64,000 nt of DNA. Origin: Turnera subulata (Eukaryota; Streptophyta; Magnoliopsida; Malpighiales; Passifloraceae). The translations under genes were made by a program, and so were the position numbers. Of the stretch, positions 33,658 through 45,700 are shown piece by piece; position 1 is the first letter of the stretch, and each line of letters starts with the position of its first letter. The notes under the pieces were generated by a model, which searched no databases, was not told where the DNA came from, and saw only the letters and a list, made by a program, of their open reading frames with translations. The stretch is from contig JAKUCV010000178.1 in the NCBI GenBank assembly GCA_028386065.3, positions 137,708-201,707 on the forward strand, in the 5' to 3' direction.

Positions 33658-34197
33658 TCAGATTTAGTTGAATTATATAACCCCAACATTGGCTCTCTTT
33701 TTAGTGTTCTCATGTGCTCCTCCTCCATCCTAATCAACAAAAGAGGGGTGGGTTAGTGCTTCCTAAATCCTCCATCCTCTCCCCCTTTTCGGAATATTCT
33801 CGAACGTACTAAATCATATATTGTTATAGTTATTTTCTTTTATAGTTTCTAAATCATATATTGAAACCCCTGGTATCGTCTTAAAATTTATTCTTCATTA
33901 ACTAAATATTAAAATGGCATGTTGGTATTAAAACTTTTCTTTTTCTTGAAAGCCAAACATATGTTTACATTTAACCATCAAAGGGGTCCAAGCAGAAGTG
34001 TACAACACCCACAACAAAACTAGAACGTGTGTCTAGCAAGGAGGCCAGCTGCTTGAATAGTCTGCCTAGGAATTAACTGAATATTACTCTCATATGTATG
34101 GTTGATCATCTCCGACGATACTTTCGAATCTGTCCACCCAAATAAGTCTCCCAACACCCAAAAACATGCCTCGTTGCACGCAAAGAAAAACACAGCC

Positions 34198-34545
34198 CAA
34201 TCTTTTAAGTGGATTTAATAGTTAGAAACTATTTTTTTGCAGTCATGAAAAACAAGTGCAGAGCTCCTATCCACAGTCTCTCCAGTACAACAACAACAAC
34301 AACAACAGAGAGGCAACTCTAAACCTGATGGTTATGGAACCAACCTTCAAGTATGCACGAGCTAATTATGTTAAAATCCTAATATTTTGCCAAAAGCAAT
34401 TAATTATCGCTCAGCGAAACAGTGCAAAACCATTAATTAACTCTCCAAAAAGATAATATGTTGCTTCCAGTCTAGTATGCACGAAATCAGGAATTAAAAT
34501 ATTTAATAACTTCACTGAAGACACTGAAACCAAACGCACAGTAAG
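34198..34545. repeat. Duplicated segment, copy B (partner at 31688-32014)
   Basis: Direct-repeat partner of copy A with a roughly 2.5-kb offset. It differs by about 45 extra bases containing a (CAA)n run (about 34288-34305) and by scattered substitutions. It lies upstream of the intronless PPR gene on that gene's promoter side. Confidence 0.8.
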
Positions 34546-37500
34546 TGATACCCATCCAATTCCACCGACGACGACAAACGATTCAAGAAGTTTTAACAAA
34601 ACCTAAAGTAGTGAAGACAAACAGACATAGAGGAAAAGCACAAGAACCTTACTTGGTAAAATAAGAAGCCCCCTAGCTCCTGGTTTTGGACCTTCCAAGA
34701 AGAAAAGATTAAGGCTTCCTTCCACTCTCGCGCGATAAGAGCGAATCCCCAAAGAGAAAGGAGGGAGGATAGAGGAGAACAGAGTCGATTTTTAAAAACA
34801 AAATTAGGGTTATTCGAGGGATCACTGAAGTAGAGAGACTAAAAAACACTGGAAAACAGTGACTGCAGCAGTAAAACAGTGTCGTTTCCGGAAACGAAAA
34901 AGAAAAGGGGTTTTTTTTTGGTAAATAAAGAAAAAAAGATTTTTTTTTGTCGACAAATAACACCCTGTACTGCTCTTAATATACAGTGACCTATCTGTAT
35001 TGAATTAAATAAAAAATAGAAATATCCTCTCTAATTTTATAATATTATGATTTCAGTATTATCCTCCCTCCTAAAATTTCCAACCTCCCTACGCTTTTTC
35101 TGTGTGGGTCTATATATTTCCCTTTTTCATGTGTTTTTGTTTATTTTTTTCTTTTTTCTTAATATAAATTCTAAGATAATCATTAACGAACGATCATGAT
35201 CATGATCATTGCAAAAATATGAAATCAAATAAGAAGAATATAATGAATCTTATTATTATGATTATACATAAAATACCAAATCAGATAAAAAAGAAAAGCA
35301 TACATAAATATTTATAATTAATATTAATAATAACTAATAAGCACAAAGTCATCCTAGTCCTATTATACAAAAATATCCTAAATCTATTATATATATAATA
35401 TATATATGTATAATTGCTATGGAGCCATAGGTTCATAAGGCAAAAGAATGGGTGTGAAACGATGATGACAAGTGTTAGATTTTTTTTAATGAAAATTATT
35501 GACTTGCATTGCATTGGAATTTGAAAGGTGTAACAATATTTGCAAAACTGTCTTTTTATAGCCGAAGGGTATAAACTCTCAAACGAGAGATAGCTAGGGC
35601 CCCTAAATCCGCCTTTGCTTTCTCGTATTGTTAACCTAGAGGAGTATATATAAAATTTATACTTGAGAATTCTCAAATAATTAAAAGAATATTTTCTCAA
35701 AAATTTAAACCATCTACAATAACTTTCAGTTTCTCAGCAAAATAAAAAATGGCCTAGGTTAACAACTTTAACGAACAAAGATTGTTCGCAAAAGCTTTGA
35801 TAATTGGCCCAGCCAATGAGTTGAGAGAAAATGTTCCTTCCTCTCACTAGTTCTTCTTCCTTCAAATTTCAAAACTCCCAAAGTAAAATAGAATAAAATC
35901 TAGTCAATTAACAATTTCTTCTCCTCTCTTTTTTTCTTTATTAACAAATACTTTTGGTTGGTTTTTGTGGATTTGCAACTTTAGGTGCCTTGTTTAGCTG
36001 AGAGCTTTCTATTTTCTAAATTGTTAAGTTATAAGTTTTCCCGGTTGGACATGTTGGCGACGGCAACGGTGATGGGAGGTTGATGGTGATGGCAAATCGG
36101 CTCTATCATGCAAGATAGAGATATATCAGGTGTTTTGGATTCGGATGGACCTTGTGTCATCGGTTCCTATTGGATACTTGTTTTCATTGCTAAGTAGTAA
36201 ATATCTTAGGTGTTGGCTTTTACTCCCATGAGCTCTTGAGGCGTGATTGGAATATCCCCATCTTGTTTGCTTTGTGGGAAGCGAATCGTTGCTGATGTTC
36301 TAGCGCACATTCTTTTTTTTTGGTTTTCCCACTGATATCCCAAGCCAGTCCACCTTTAAGGACATTAAAGACACCAGACGAAATTCAGCTTGATTCGGGT
36401 GGCGCACTTAAGCAATGGTGGGTGAGTCTCCCAAATGAGGTTTTTTGCATACACGAGGACTCGAAACCGAGACCTCGCTTAAGCGGAACAATTGGTGCAC
36501 TTGGCGCATTCTTTACCACCAAGGCTGCATGTCTTGCATGATCCGCCTAATGTTGCATCTCAATTTCTTAGACCATTATGAAGTCTTGTTGGATCTAGGA
36601 CACCCGATACGAAATCTGACTATAGAGACTAGGGCCTTCCTTATACTGGGCTTACAGTTGTAGTTATCTGTTTTGTTTTCGGGCCAGTTTTGGAAACTAA
36701 CAAACAGAAAAGATTGCAGCTAATATTGGGAAAGGGCAGGATGATTCGTAACTGTAGTAATGTCATTTTTCGCATTAGATTGGATAATATTTTATATTCT
36801 TGTGTACTACTTACAATTCAAATCGCAGCAGGTTTTATCTTGGTTACGCGGTTTTTTTTCTTTTCTTTTTTAACAATGTGGTATATGATGGGCAAGATTT
36901 CACCATGAAATTTCCTTTAAAAGAGCTTTGAGATATGCACTCCTTGCTAGGGATATCTCTCCTTGATTGTATGGATTACCTTAATCTTGTTTTGTGAGAC
37001 ACCGATACGGTGTATCTTCCCCGCTTTAATGTTGTCTTCTTTTTTTCTCTTATTTCTTTTGGAGAAACAATGTTCTCTTGATGATTAAGAAGTCACATAT
37101 ATATTAGCCTCCTTTCCCTAAAGATTATACCAACTTAAAAAAATTAATGAAAAAAATTAAATTATATTTTGTTAATATAAAAGAGAGCTTCACAACTAAT
37201 AATAAAATTTTTTGGTAGCTATTGAATCTATTTGCTGAAATTGAAACTTTATTGAACTGCCAAGTAAAATGAGCAGATTCTAGAATTCTAATGATTTAAA
37301 CTACATTTTATTAGGTCATGAAAGTAGTAATTAGTTAGAAGCAAATGATATTAAAATGTTCTTCACTATATATTTGGTTATAAATAACACAGTAAATGGT
37401 CCACTACCAGGATAAACACAGCAAACACTAGATTATCGTTGCTTATAACACAACCCTTAAGGAAATCTTGTTGGCTGTTATGATCATCCACAGATTGCTA

Positions 37501-38996
37501 CAATTTGAAATTTTGGACTGAGCAGCAAGCAAATGGTGTATCATCATTCTCTCGCCAAATCAATGACAGGTCCACAGAAGAAGAAAAAATAACAAGAAAA
37601 AGGAGAAAAAAAGGAAAGAAGACACGAAGAAGATCGATGGGTCATGTCTCTAGTCATGTTTAATGGTTGGTGACTACACAACCACCACCTTGGAACCAAA
37701 TATTATCACCATAATAACAAATAACACAAAAGGAGGATTAACTGCAACTTGCTACAAATTGCCTAAAATAGTTTTTACCAAAGAGAGGAATATATCTTCT
37801 GCGTTTTTAAGTCAAGTTGTAATACAATTTTAGGATGAAAAAAATAAAATTATGTAGCAAATTATTCTCAGAGAAAATGGTGTGGATCGAACAGAGGAAG
37901 GAAACGACACCGTTGGCATTTGGTCCATGGAGCCTCTTCTTCTACGCCGCAGTTTGCGTACAAGGCACGGTGATGACCACACAAACAAAGGGCTGAGAAT
38001 TCTATGCCAAATGTGCGTCTCTCCTAATTATAGTTTGCTGATCCTAAAAGAGACATGTTCAAAGGTTGCTGCTGGCTGTTGGTGGACTCCATTTATTATT
38101 ATTAAACCCCAAGTAAAACCATTTTCTGTTGAGAAACACCCCCTATTTTTAGATGCCCACATTTTATCCTTTTGATTCTTCTTGTGGGTAAATGCGAGGA
38201 AGTTTTGAATGGACTCATTTTCAGATTCCAGACAATTATTTGTTCTTGTGAATGTGAACACAGTGCTTAATGAATAAGCATTGTAAATTGAAGGGGAAAC
38301 TTCTCTCCCAGTTTTAAAATTGTACTTTTGGTACCCGACAAAAAAAAGAATTGGTACTTTTTCTATAATGCCTAAAAGCAAAACAGGTGGTAGCTTGAAT
38401 CTTTTTATTGGATTAGGATCAATGCCTGTAGCCTGTATAGTATTGCCTAGTGTTCAAATAGTTGAAGTTAGCTATGGCTGTGCTCTTATTGTTTATTATA
38501 ATTCTTACATCACACAACCCAGCAGAAATTGGATCAGAGAGGCGATGAAGAAGAGGACAAATTGCAAAATTTCATAATGTTACAGTTGGTATCATGGAAG
38601 GTTTACACACAACACCAATGAAGAAGTAACATAGGACTGGAACTCTATTTTTTTATGTTTCCCATTAGAAAACAGAAATGAGTTTAAAATTTGGAAGGAA
38701 GACATCATATTATCCAAGGACCAAAAAGAACACAAAGAATGAAAGAAGGAGGAACTAGAAATTAAAACTTTATAAAATTAGTTTCTTACTTCTGTGTAAG
38801 CAACAAATAGACATCTACCTTTTGCAGGGAACCCTTGAATTGAATCTGAAGCAAAATAACCAAAAGCATTTCACCAACTTGCCTGTCTGTACACTCTTAG
38901 CATCAGTCAGCTACCACCTTCATCAACAAAAAAAAAATAAAAATGCTTTGACTTAAAAAAAAAAAGTCTAGAGCCCACTTGCAGCAAGTCTTTGAA
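34546..38996. other. 4.4-kb gene-free stretch
   Basis: Purine-rich possible 5' leader sequence at 34680-34960 (minus strand), very AT-rich DNA at 34970-35700, and a repeat-like segment at about 36320-36540 that includes ACTCGAAACCGAGACC, a phrase common in plant transposon or tRNA-derived relics. The longest ORFs (for example 35281-35700 minus) are AT-driven and resemble nothing. The part next to 38996 is probably the 3' UTR of the zinc-finger gene. Confidence 0.45.
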
Positions 38997-40670
38997 TCAC
39001 CAAGCCAAGAATCCATCCGCCTCTTCCTCCACAGCAACTGGAAGATTAAGATCAATAAGCCTGCGCATAGGTATCTGGGGCACCTCTTGCTTAATTACCA
39101 GAGTCCTGTCCTCACCACCTCCAACAAAATGGGACCTCTTGTGACCACCCAGTGCTTGGCCTGAGCGGAACACTTTAGAGCAGAAGGGACATTCGTGCAC
39201 TTTACCTTTTCTTGACACTGCCTTTTTCTGCCCATTCCCTGATGAATTCTGCGCAGTTGGGGCTTTCCCGCTGGTAAACCGAACAATCTTGTTGCTGCTA
39301 CTAGGCAGTGGAGTAGGGACATAATCAGTATCCATACTGTTCTCCCCGCTCTCGTATATTGAGTCACTGCCCCAATTATCCTTCTTGTGACTTGACGTGT
39401 GTCCCTTATGAGTGAAGACATTGCTCCTTGAATCAGCAGCAGTGGTAGTAGTATTGCTGTTGGCCCCTGCAAATTCAGTCTTCTTCTTCCCTAGCTTCTT
39501 GAAATCAGACTTGGTCAAGGCCCTATTATCTTCATGATCGTATCCATCTTCCTCCTCCACCAGATTCTTGCCTGCTGCTACAGTTCTAATGCGTCTAAAC
39601 CTGCTTATTCTTTTAGCTGATTCATTATTGAGGTCCTCACCATAACTAGACCCGAATTCTGCTTTATCCTTGATGAATGCATCGTTGCTGTTAAAACCAT
39701 AATTAGCACAAGAATTTGATTCAAGTATTTGGGGGGCAGTGCTAAAATACCCAGAATCAGAATTCTCAGAGTGATCGTTGTCATCAGCAGATATTATCAT
39801 CTTCCCCTGCTGCTTTGCTTTCTTCTTCACCCCAACAAGCTCGTCCCCATTGAACTCAAGATCAACGCAGTTGTTTAGGCTGATTCTCAATCGGGTAGGG
39901 GATGATGATGATTTAGTCTCCAGGACAACAGAGTTGTTGTCTGAAGAATTATCAGCAGCGGAACTAAAACAGCCTTTAAAGCCAGAATCTTTAGACAACA
40001 TCATCAAGCACAGAGCCACCTCTTCTTGCTCATTCTCAATATCAGAAGCAGAAGACAAAAGTGAACCATTTGGCGGGGATAAGGAAGAAGAAGAATAAAC
40101 ACCAACAGTCGTCTTGTACCTCATTCTCTTGGATCTCCTTCGTTTACTGGGAGAAGAAGTGTCAGTGTCGGAAGTGCTGTCCATAAGCAGTTGTTCCTTG
40201 ATCAGCTTCTCGCTGGTACCGGAATGATCTTCAAGGAGGTTGTTGTTGTTGTTGTTGTTCTTGGAGTGACAAGCCATGTGACCACAAAGAGCTTTCAGTG
40301 ACTGGAACCCTTTACCACATTCTTTGCACACCTTTTCTGGCAGCGAAGGGTTGTTGTTGAAGGAGTCAATGGTGAACCTGCTGGTTTTCTTGGGATTCTC
40401 CCTGAGAACATAACCAGATTGCCCGCCACCACCAGCTTCAGGGCCCCCCGGGATTCTCTTGGCGTCGACGACCACGCTGTTGCTCCCATGATCGCCGCCC
40501 GCAAAGCTCTTGCTCATTTTCAGCTGCTGCTGCTGCTTTGCTTCTCCATGATCAGCATCCGTTGAGCTCCCATTTAAATGGATCCTAATGTGACCACCCA
40601 AAGACTTGCCACATGGGTACCTCTTGTTGCAGAACTTGCACACGAAATTCTTCTTCTGATTCGCTTCCAT
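38997..40670 (-). CDS. C2H2 zinc-finger protein with three fingers and DLNLP repression motif
   Basis: Nuclear transcription factor of the plant-specific C1 C2H2 type, 557 aa, intronless. Finger 1 at C11, C14, H27, H31 with KSLGGH; finger 2 at C115, C118, H131, H135 with the variant KALCGH; finger 3 at C494, C497, H510, H514 with the canonical QALGGH. A basic nuclear-localisation cluster SKRRRSKRMRYK lies near residues 175-186. The EAR-like repression motif DLNLP is at 540-544. The long linker between fingers 2 and 3 is Ser-, Asn- and Asp-rich. The start at 40670 is preceded by an in-frame TAA, so the ATG is firm. Resembles At1g26590/At1g26610-type proteins (inferred also from position). Confidence 0.92.
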   Translation of the reverse strand: MEANQKKNFVCKFCNKRYPCGKSLGGHIRIHLNGSSTDADHGEAKQQQQLKMSKSFAGGDHGSNSVVVDAKRIPGGPEAGGGGQSGYVLRENPKKTSRFTIDSFNNNPSLPEKVCKECGKGFQSLKALCGHMACHSKNNNNNNNLLEDHSGTSEKLIKEQLLMDSTSDTDTSSPSKRRRSKRMRYKTTVGVYSSSSLSPPNGSLLSSASDIENEQEEVALCLMMLSKDSGFKGCFSSAADNSSDNNSVVLETKSSSSPTRLRISLNNCVDLEFNGDELVGVKKKAKQQGKMIISADDNDHSENSDSGYFSTAPQILESNSCANYGFNSNDAFIKDKAEFGSSYGEDLNNESAKRISRFRRIRTVAAGKNLVEEEDGYDHEDNRALTKSDFKKLGKKKTEFAGANSNTTTTAADSRSNVFTHKGHTSSHKKDNWGSDSIYESGENSMDTDYVPTPLPSSSNKIVRFTSGKAPTAQNSSGNGQKKAVSRKGKVHECPFCSKVFRSGQALGGHKRSHFVGGGEDRTLVIKQEVPQIPMRRLIDLNLPVAVEEEADGFLAW

Positions 40671-43170
40671 GGATTGATCTCCGATGATCACTTCTTAAAA
40701 GTAAAAGACAACAAAACTAAATACACCCAGCAAAAACAGAAAACAGAATCACCAACTTCTATATATCTCTATGTATATAGACAGATATATATTATTACCT
40801 CTCAAGTTCGAAGCTTTAATAAAGATAAAGATGCTGCATTTGAAGATAGCTACCGGAGCGAAGCGAAGGAACGAGCAGAGGAGGAGAAGAAGGGAGAGTT
40901 ACAGAGTATCAGAATCAAATCTAGATCAACTGGGCTGGGCAGAGAAAAACGGATCACCAAGTTTGAGGCTTTTTGTAGAGGAGAGTTGATTGATGAGGAA
41001 GGGTGAGAGGAGATGTGACAGTTGTTGTCAAGTACAAAAGATGAGACCCACTAAAAGGGGGAGGAGGAGGCCCTTCAAATCCCGTATCACAACAAGTACA
41101 CACATTTAGGCTGCTGTTTGGAGAAAGAATTAATGTGGGTGTGTGTTTAATGGGAAGGAAAAATCAAAGGTTTTATTTTTTGTTTGTTTGTTTGTTTGTT
41201 TGCTTGCTCTCCGGATGGGTCGCTAATGATGGCGATGAACAAGGCCTCTTCTCCATAAAAGGAAGAAGAATCAAAGCACAAGCATGACTCTTTCTCTCTC
41301 TCTCTTAAAACACTCTACATATATTGTAATGGGATGTGAATCTATCTAATTCTTCTAATCTTTGTTTGCAACCTCTCTCTCCCCTTCTTAGTTTTAGTTT
41401 TTGTTTTTGTGTGTTGTAGTTGGAGGAGAATTCCATGCATGGAAGCAAAATACTGAAAAGGGAAGAAAAGATTGGCAGCAGCACGTGTACTCAAGGGAGA
41501 ACCATCCGGTCCTGAGATGGACGGTCAGGATGGGGTTGGGAGTTTGTGAGGATCCCAAGGTATATGGATTTTAGCAGATACTACATTAACAATACCAACA
41601 CTCTGACTCCAAACATCCCAAAATTAGGCCAATAGCTGAATGTCCTTGTCTTGTCTTGCTGTGTGGTGTGTTGGTCAGTGGTGTGGTACTACCACCACCA
41701 TATTTGTAGTACTAGAGTTGCGTAAAAACTCCCACCAAAATCACACCACACCTCCCAACACTTCCAACCCATGTATAATTAAACTAGTTCCGTTTTTTTT
41801 CACATACTAAAAAAATGTTTTGAGATTTAATTTTTTTGTTTATCAGAGCCTCCCATCTTAAGAGTAAAAAAATATTATGTATGATTATTATTCAAAGCAG
41901 TCTTTTTCGGGTTTGAAAACTATTGAAGTAATTCATTTCATGATCGTGTTTTTAAAAGTTCTATATATGACTTCTTTGAGGTTTAAATAATTTGTATATG
42001 AGGAGGAATACGAAAGTGTATCATATGTGATGTGAATTTTTTCCAAATAAAAAATTGAATAAAGAATAATAGTATAGAATAGTTTTTGTCAAAATTTAAA
42101 AAATCAAACCGAATTAGTAAGGTTAGAATCAGGTAGCCACAATACCTGCACACGATCGCAGATTATTTGTTTTACGCATTGTTTCAAGATTGAAAAGCAA
42201 TAATTTTATAACTTATTATTATTTTATTTGAAATCTGAAATATCATTATTATAACTTTAAATTTGAAATATATATTTAAATTATTATATCTTTAAATGAA
42301 AATGAGCTATGAGATTATTTTTATTTATATATCATAATAATGTAATTATTTCTTATTTACCAAAAAAAGATATAAATTTTTCAAATTTTATTGGAATTTA
42401 TAATAATGAAAATAAATGATAAAATTTTATAAGTAATCAGACTTAAATTTGAAAAAAATTAAGTTATATACTAAATTAAAATCAAACCTAAAATAGAGGA
42501 TAAAAATATAATTTTTTTTTAAATAACGAGATTGTAAGATGTTATCATATATAGATACAATCATATTTTTTACTATAAAAAAGGTAAAGTTATTTTTTAA
42601 AAATATTTGGGACTTCATGAAATAAACTCATATTTTATTTTTTATCATGCATTTTTTATATTATATCTTCCTGATTTTTTGTCCTCTGTTTTTAACAATA
42701 AATGGTTAATTTTAATTGATCCAAAAAGAAAAAAATAAATTTAATGTAGAATTAATCAGAAGAAGTAAAAAATAATATATTTTTAAAATAAAATAAATAT
42801 GAATTGGAATACAATATAATTATTTATACATTATTTAATTTAATACTTTTATCAATAAAGGAATTCTAAACTATAGGAATAAATTTATAAATAAGCAATA
42901 AGTATAAGAAAACACCATTATAAATTTTAAAGATAAAAGTGCTAAATAAAAAGGATATATTTAAAAAATACTTCTAAATTATTAAGACTAAATATATTAA
43001 TCTTGTAAGATAAAGACCAAAATTAACATTAAAATTTTCGGGACCCACACGGATAGAATTATACTCCATCTAAACTTAGCTTAGGTGTATAAAAATCTGT
43101 GCTATCTCGACAGGAAAAAATCAAGAATCTGTGCTACCTTTTGACAAATGTTAAAATCCTTAATTGTTCA

Positions 43171-43174
<4 letters not shown>
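40671..43174. other. Zinc-finger gene promoter side and AT-rich block
   Basis: Upstream leader with a (TTTG)n run near 41181-41200 and a CT microsatellite near 41292-41305. From about 41800 to 43170 the DNA is extremely AT-rich with no coding sequence. Confidence 0.5.

Positions 43175-43219
<45 letters not shown>
43175..43219. repeat. (TA)n microsatellite
   Basis: About 22 uninterrupted TA dinucleotides followed by a short TG run. Confidence 0.95.
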
Positions 43220-43227
<8 letters not shown>

Positions 43228-45700
43228 ATAGATTAACACAACAACAACTCAAGTGAGAGAAGGTAACCGTTATTGCTCTTTAGACTCCCCCTACTTCTCT
43301 TCAGCTCGGCCTTCCCCTTAACCCCCCCTAGCTAAACAATCAATTATTTTGCAAATAGCTTCCCTTCCCTTATCTAATTGTGTGCTATTTACTTTCTACA
43401 CTCTATCCTTCCAAAACTACCAACCATTACCATACTCCCTCATCTTCTTATCCTTCTTTTTAAGCTCTTTTAAGTACCATGTTCCAAACAAAAAATAATA
43501 ATGACAAAAATACATGGTATGCCGTGTGCATAAACATAAAACAAGGGTTTTAATTTTAACCCATTATGACCAATTTTAAAAAAAATCATTATAATCTTCT
43601 CTCCTTCTAATCAATTATATTATTTCCTTGTGTTGGGATTTCCTCTTACCCTAATATCCCTGTCCAAATCTCCACTATGTGATACGAATGCTGCTAAAAT
43701 TGGAAAGTTTAAATTCTTGGCTCTTTGTCTTCTACAAATAACATAACACAAACCTCCCTTCCAAAATTCTCATCAAGGCCACCATTATCTTCTGGGCAAT
43801 TCCATTTGTGGATATTGCCATTACTGTGTAAAGTGTTCACACTCATAACTTTTATCAATATTTGAGTTGCTCCTCTTTCTGGCACAACTTGCGAACATGT
43901 TATTTGACTGGTACGCGGGGAAAGACAAAAACAAAACAAAACAAAACGAAAAGGAAGAGAGAAATGAAAAAAAAAAAAAAAAAGGTTCATTCAATTCCCG
44001 TGACTGCATCACAAAAACCAGTCTTCTTATGTACGGGAAAAAGAAATTTGAGTCGAGTAGTCCACTACCTAAACATGCCCTCCCTCCCCTAAGAATATTC
44101 AACCGTTTGACAAAGTATCTCCTGCCTATGTTATGCTTCGGAAATGAAAAATAAAAATAGTATTACAAAACAAACTCTTTTCTATAGAGTTGTGTTGATC
44201 CCAAGTACACATACAACTATCGTCATGGGTTACAATAATTCACATTTGGAATTTCAGTCATTTTCATGGGGAACCAAATATAGTTGTTTAAATAAATCAG
44301 CGTAACAGTTGTTTTTGATCAAGTCAACCCATTTTTGTAGTGATCTGCTTGTCTATCGCACAATGCTGATTATTATTATTATTATTGTTGTTGTTATTAC
44401 TTAATTATTATTCTTTGTGATTTTGTTATCCTTTGAGGTTTTGCAAGAATAAAACAACTTTCCCCTACGGAACCCATGCTTTCAATTTGACCAACTAATT
44501 CCAATTCCCTTTGAAGCGCGAAGAGAGCATAAGACATTACAAAAGTTGTGTAAATTCATTGTAACTCAGTCACCTGTTTGTACATGTGACAAGAAGCAAA
44601 GCATAATCAAATGAGGTGGAAATTCATTTACTGCATCAGTTGGATCATCCAAAGGGATTTGTGAAGTCTCGATCTATTTGCTATCATTAACAGACAAAAT
44701 AGGAGTTACACAACTTAATTGCGCGTAAAGGTTTGGGGAGTGCAGGAGTGGTTATCCCCCACTTTTGCACTCCTCACTCCTTCAGCAAATGCGAACTACT
44801 GCTTTTCTTTAAAAAAAAATTCTACCCCTAACAATGTTTACAACTCCATCTCCCACCTAAACCTGAATTTTGATTTGCATGATTCTAATTCTGTAACTTG
44901 ATCTACGTTAATATTTATTTTTTCAGATCTGCTTAGTTCTTTTTGGCATCTTCATACAATTCAGAAAGTGGTTAAAGATTTCCTTTTACTTAAATTAAGC
45001 AATAAGGAACTAAGGATCACATGAAAATAATAATAATAGAGAAAGCATAGAAGCATGGAACATCTGCAAGCAGAACTAACGCATGGACACTGTCTTTTCT
45101 TCTCTTTTCCCTTCATTCTTCTTTTGTTTGGCAATGTCTAACTCAAATTCTCAGCTCTACTACGACGTGCAATAGCTGCCCTACTGTAACACTGTTGGCG
45201 CACTTTAATACTCCTGATTTTCTCAACCAATGCAGGTCACAAGATCGAAGCTGATTGGAGGTGTCGGTTTCATCGAACGTGGCACAATAAAAGAAATAAC
45301 ACCCTATGTCTTGGAGAATCTGCAATTAGACTAAAAGATAAAAGCCGGATCCTCATTATTTACAGTTCTAAGCATGGCTCTAAGGCCTACAAAATGACCA
45401 ACAATGTGCAACTCATAGATGCCCTAAGATTCCATCCAGAGAGAACCATTAAAAGTCTGTCAAATGTACATGAAGAAGACCAAAAAACCAAAATCTCATT
45501 ATCTTGTTTTTTTGTTCTTTCCCCGTATTTTGGTCAAAGAGGAATTACTCCATCTTCCAGAATGGAAAATAACTGGCAAGACATTATTCTATTTAGGATC
45601 CCAGGGATTTGCACTTTGCAGACAATGCAGCGAATAAAGAGGCAAGAATGCACAGGCACTATTCACACGGCAAGAGGCACCTGCTGATGCCGTGACCACT
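43220..45700. other. Gene-free stretch and 3' region of the SANT gene
   Basis: AT-rich, with an A-run at 43968-43983, a trinucleotide ATT run near 44368-44385 and a strong inverted repeat at 44735-44780 listed separately. The segment next to 45700 is the probable 3' UTR of the minus-strand SANT gene. Confidence 0.45.
44735..44780. repeat. Imperfect palindrome (MITE-like hairpin)
   Basis: GGGGAGTGCAGGAGTGG is followed after a short loop by CCCCCACTTTTGCACTCC and TCACTCC. The two halves can fold into an imperfect stem through GGAGTG and CACTCC blocks. Could be a palindromic transposon relic; no target-site duplication identified. Confidence 0.5.

Noticed and set aside
35281..35700. 139-codon minus-strand ORF
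   Set aside because: AT-rich spacer translating to Ile/Tyr/Phe-rich sequence with no family resemblance.
36320..36541. Repeat-like segment with ACTCGAAACCGAGACC
   Set aside because: Looks like a transposon relic but no termini or duplications could be found, so it was left as part of the spacer.
45143..45325. Possible extra exon or structured RNA downstream of the SANT gene
   Set aside because: The SANT frame ends cleanly at 45701 and the segment matches no RNA family I recognise; most likely 3' UTR or spacer.
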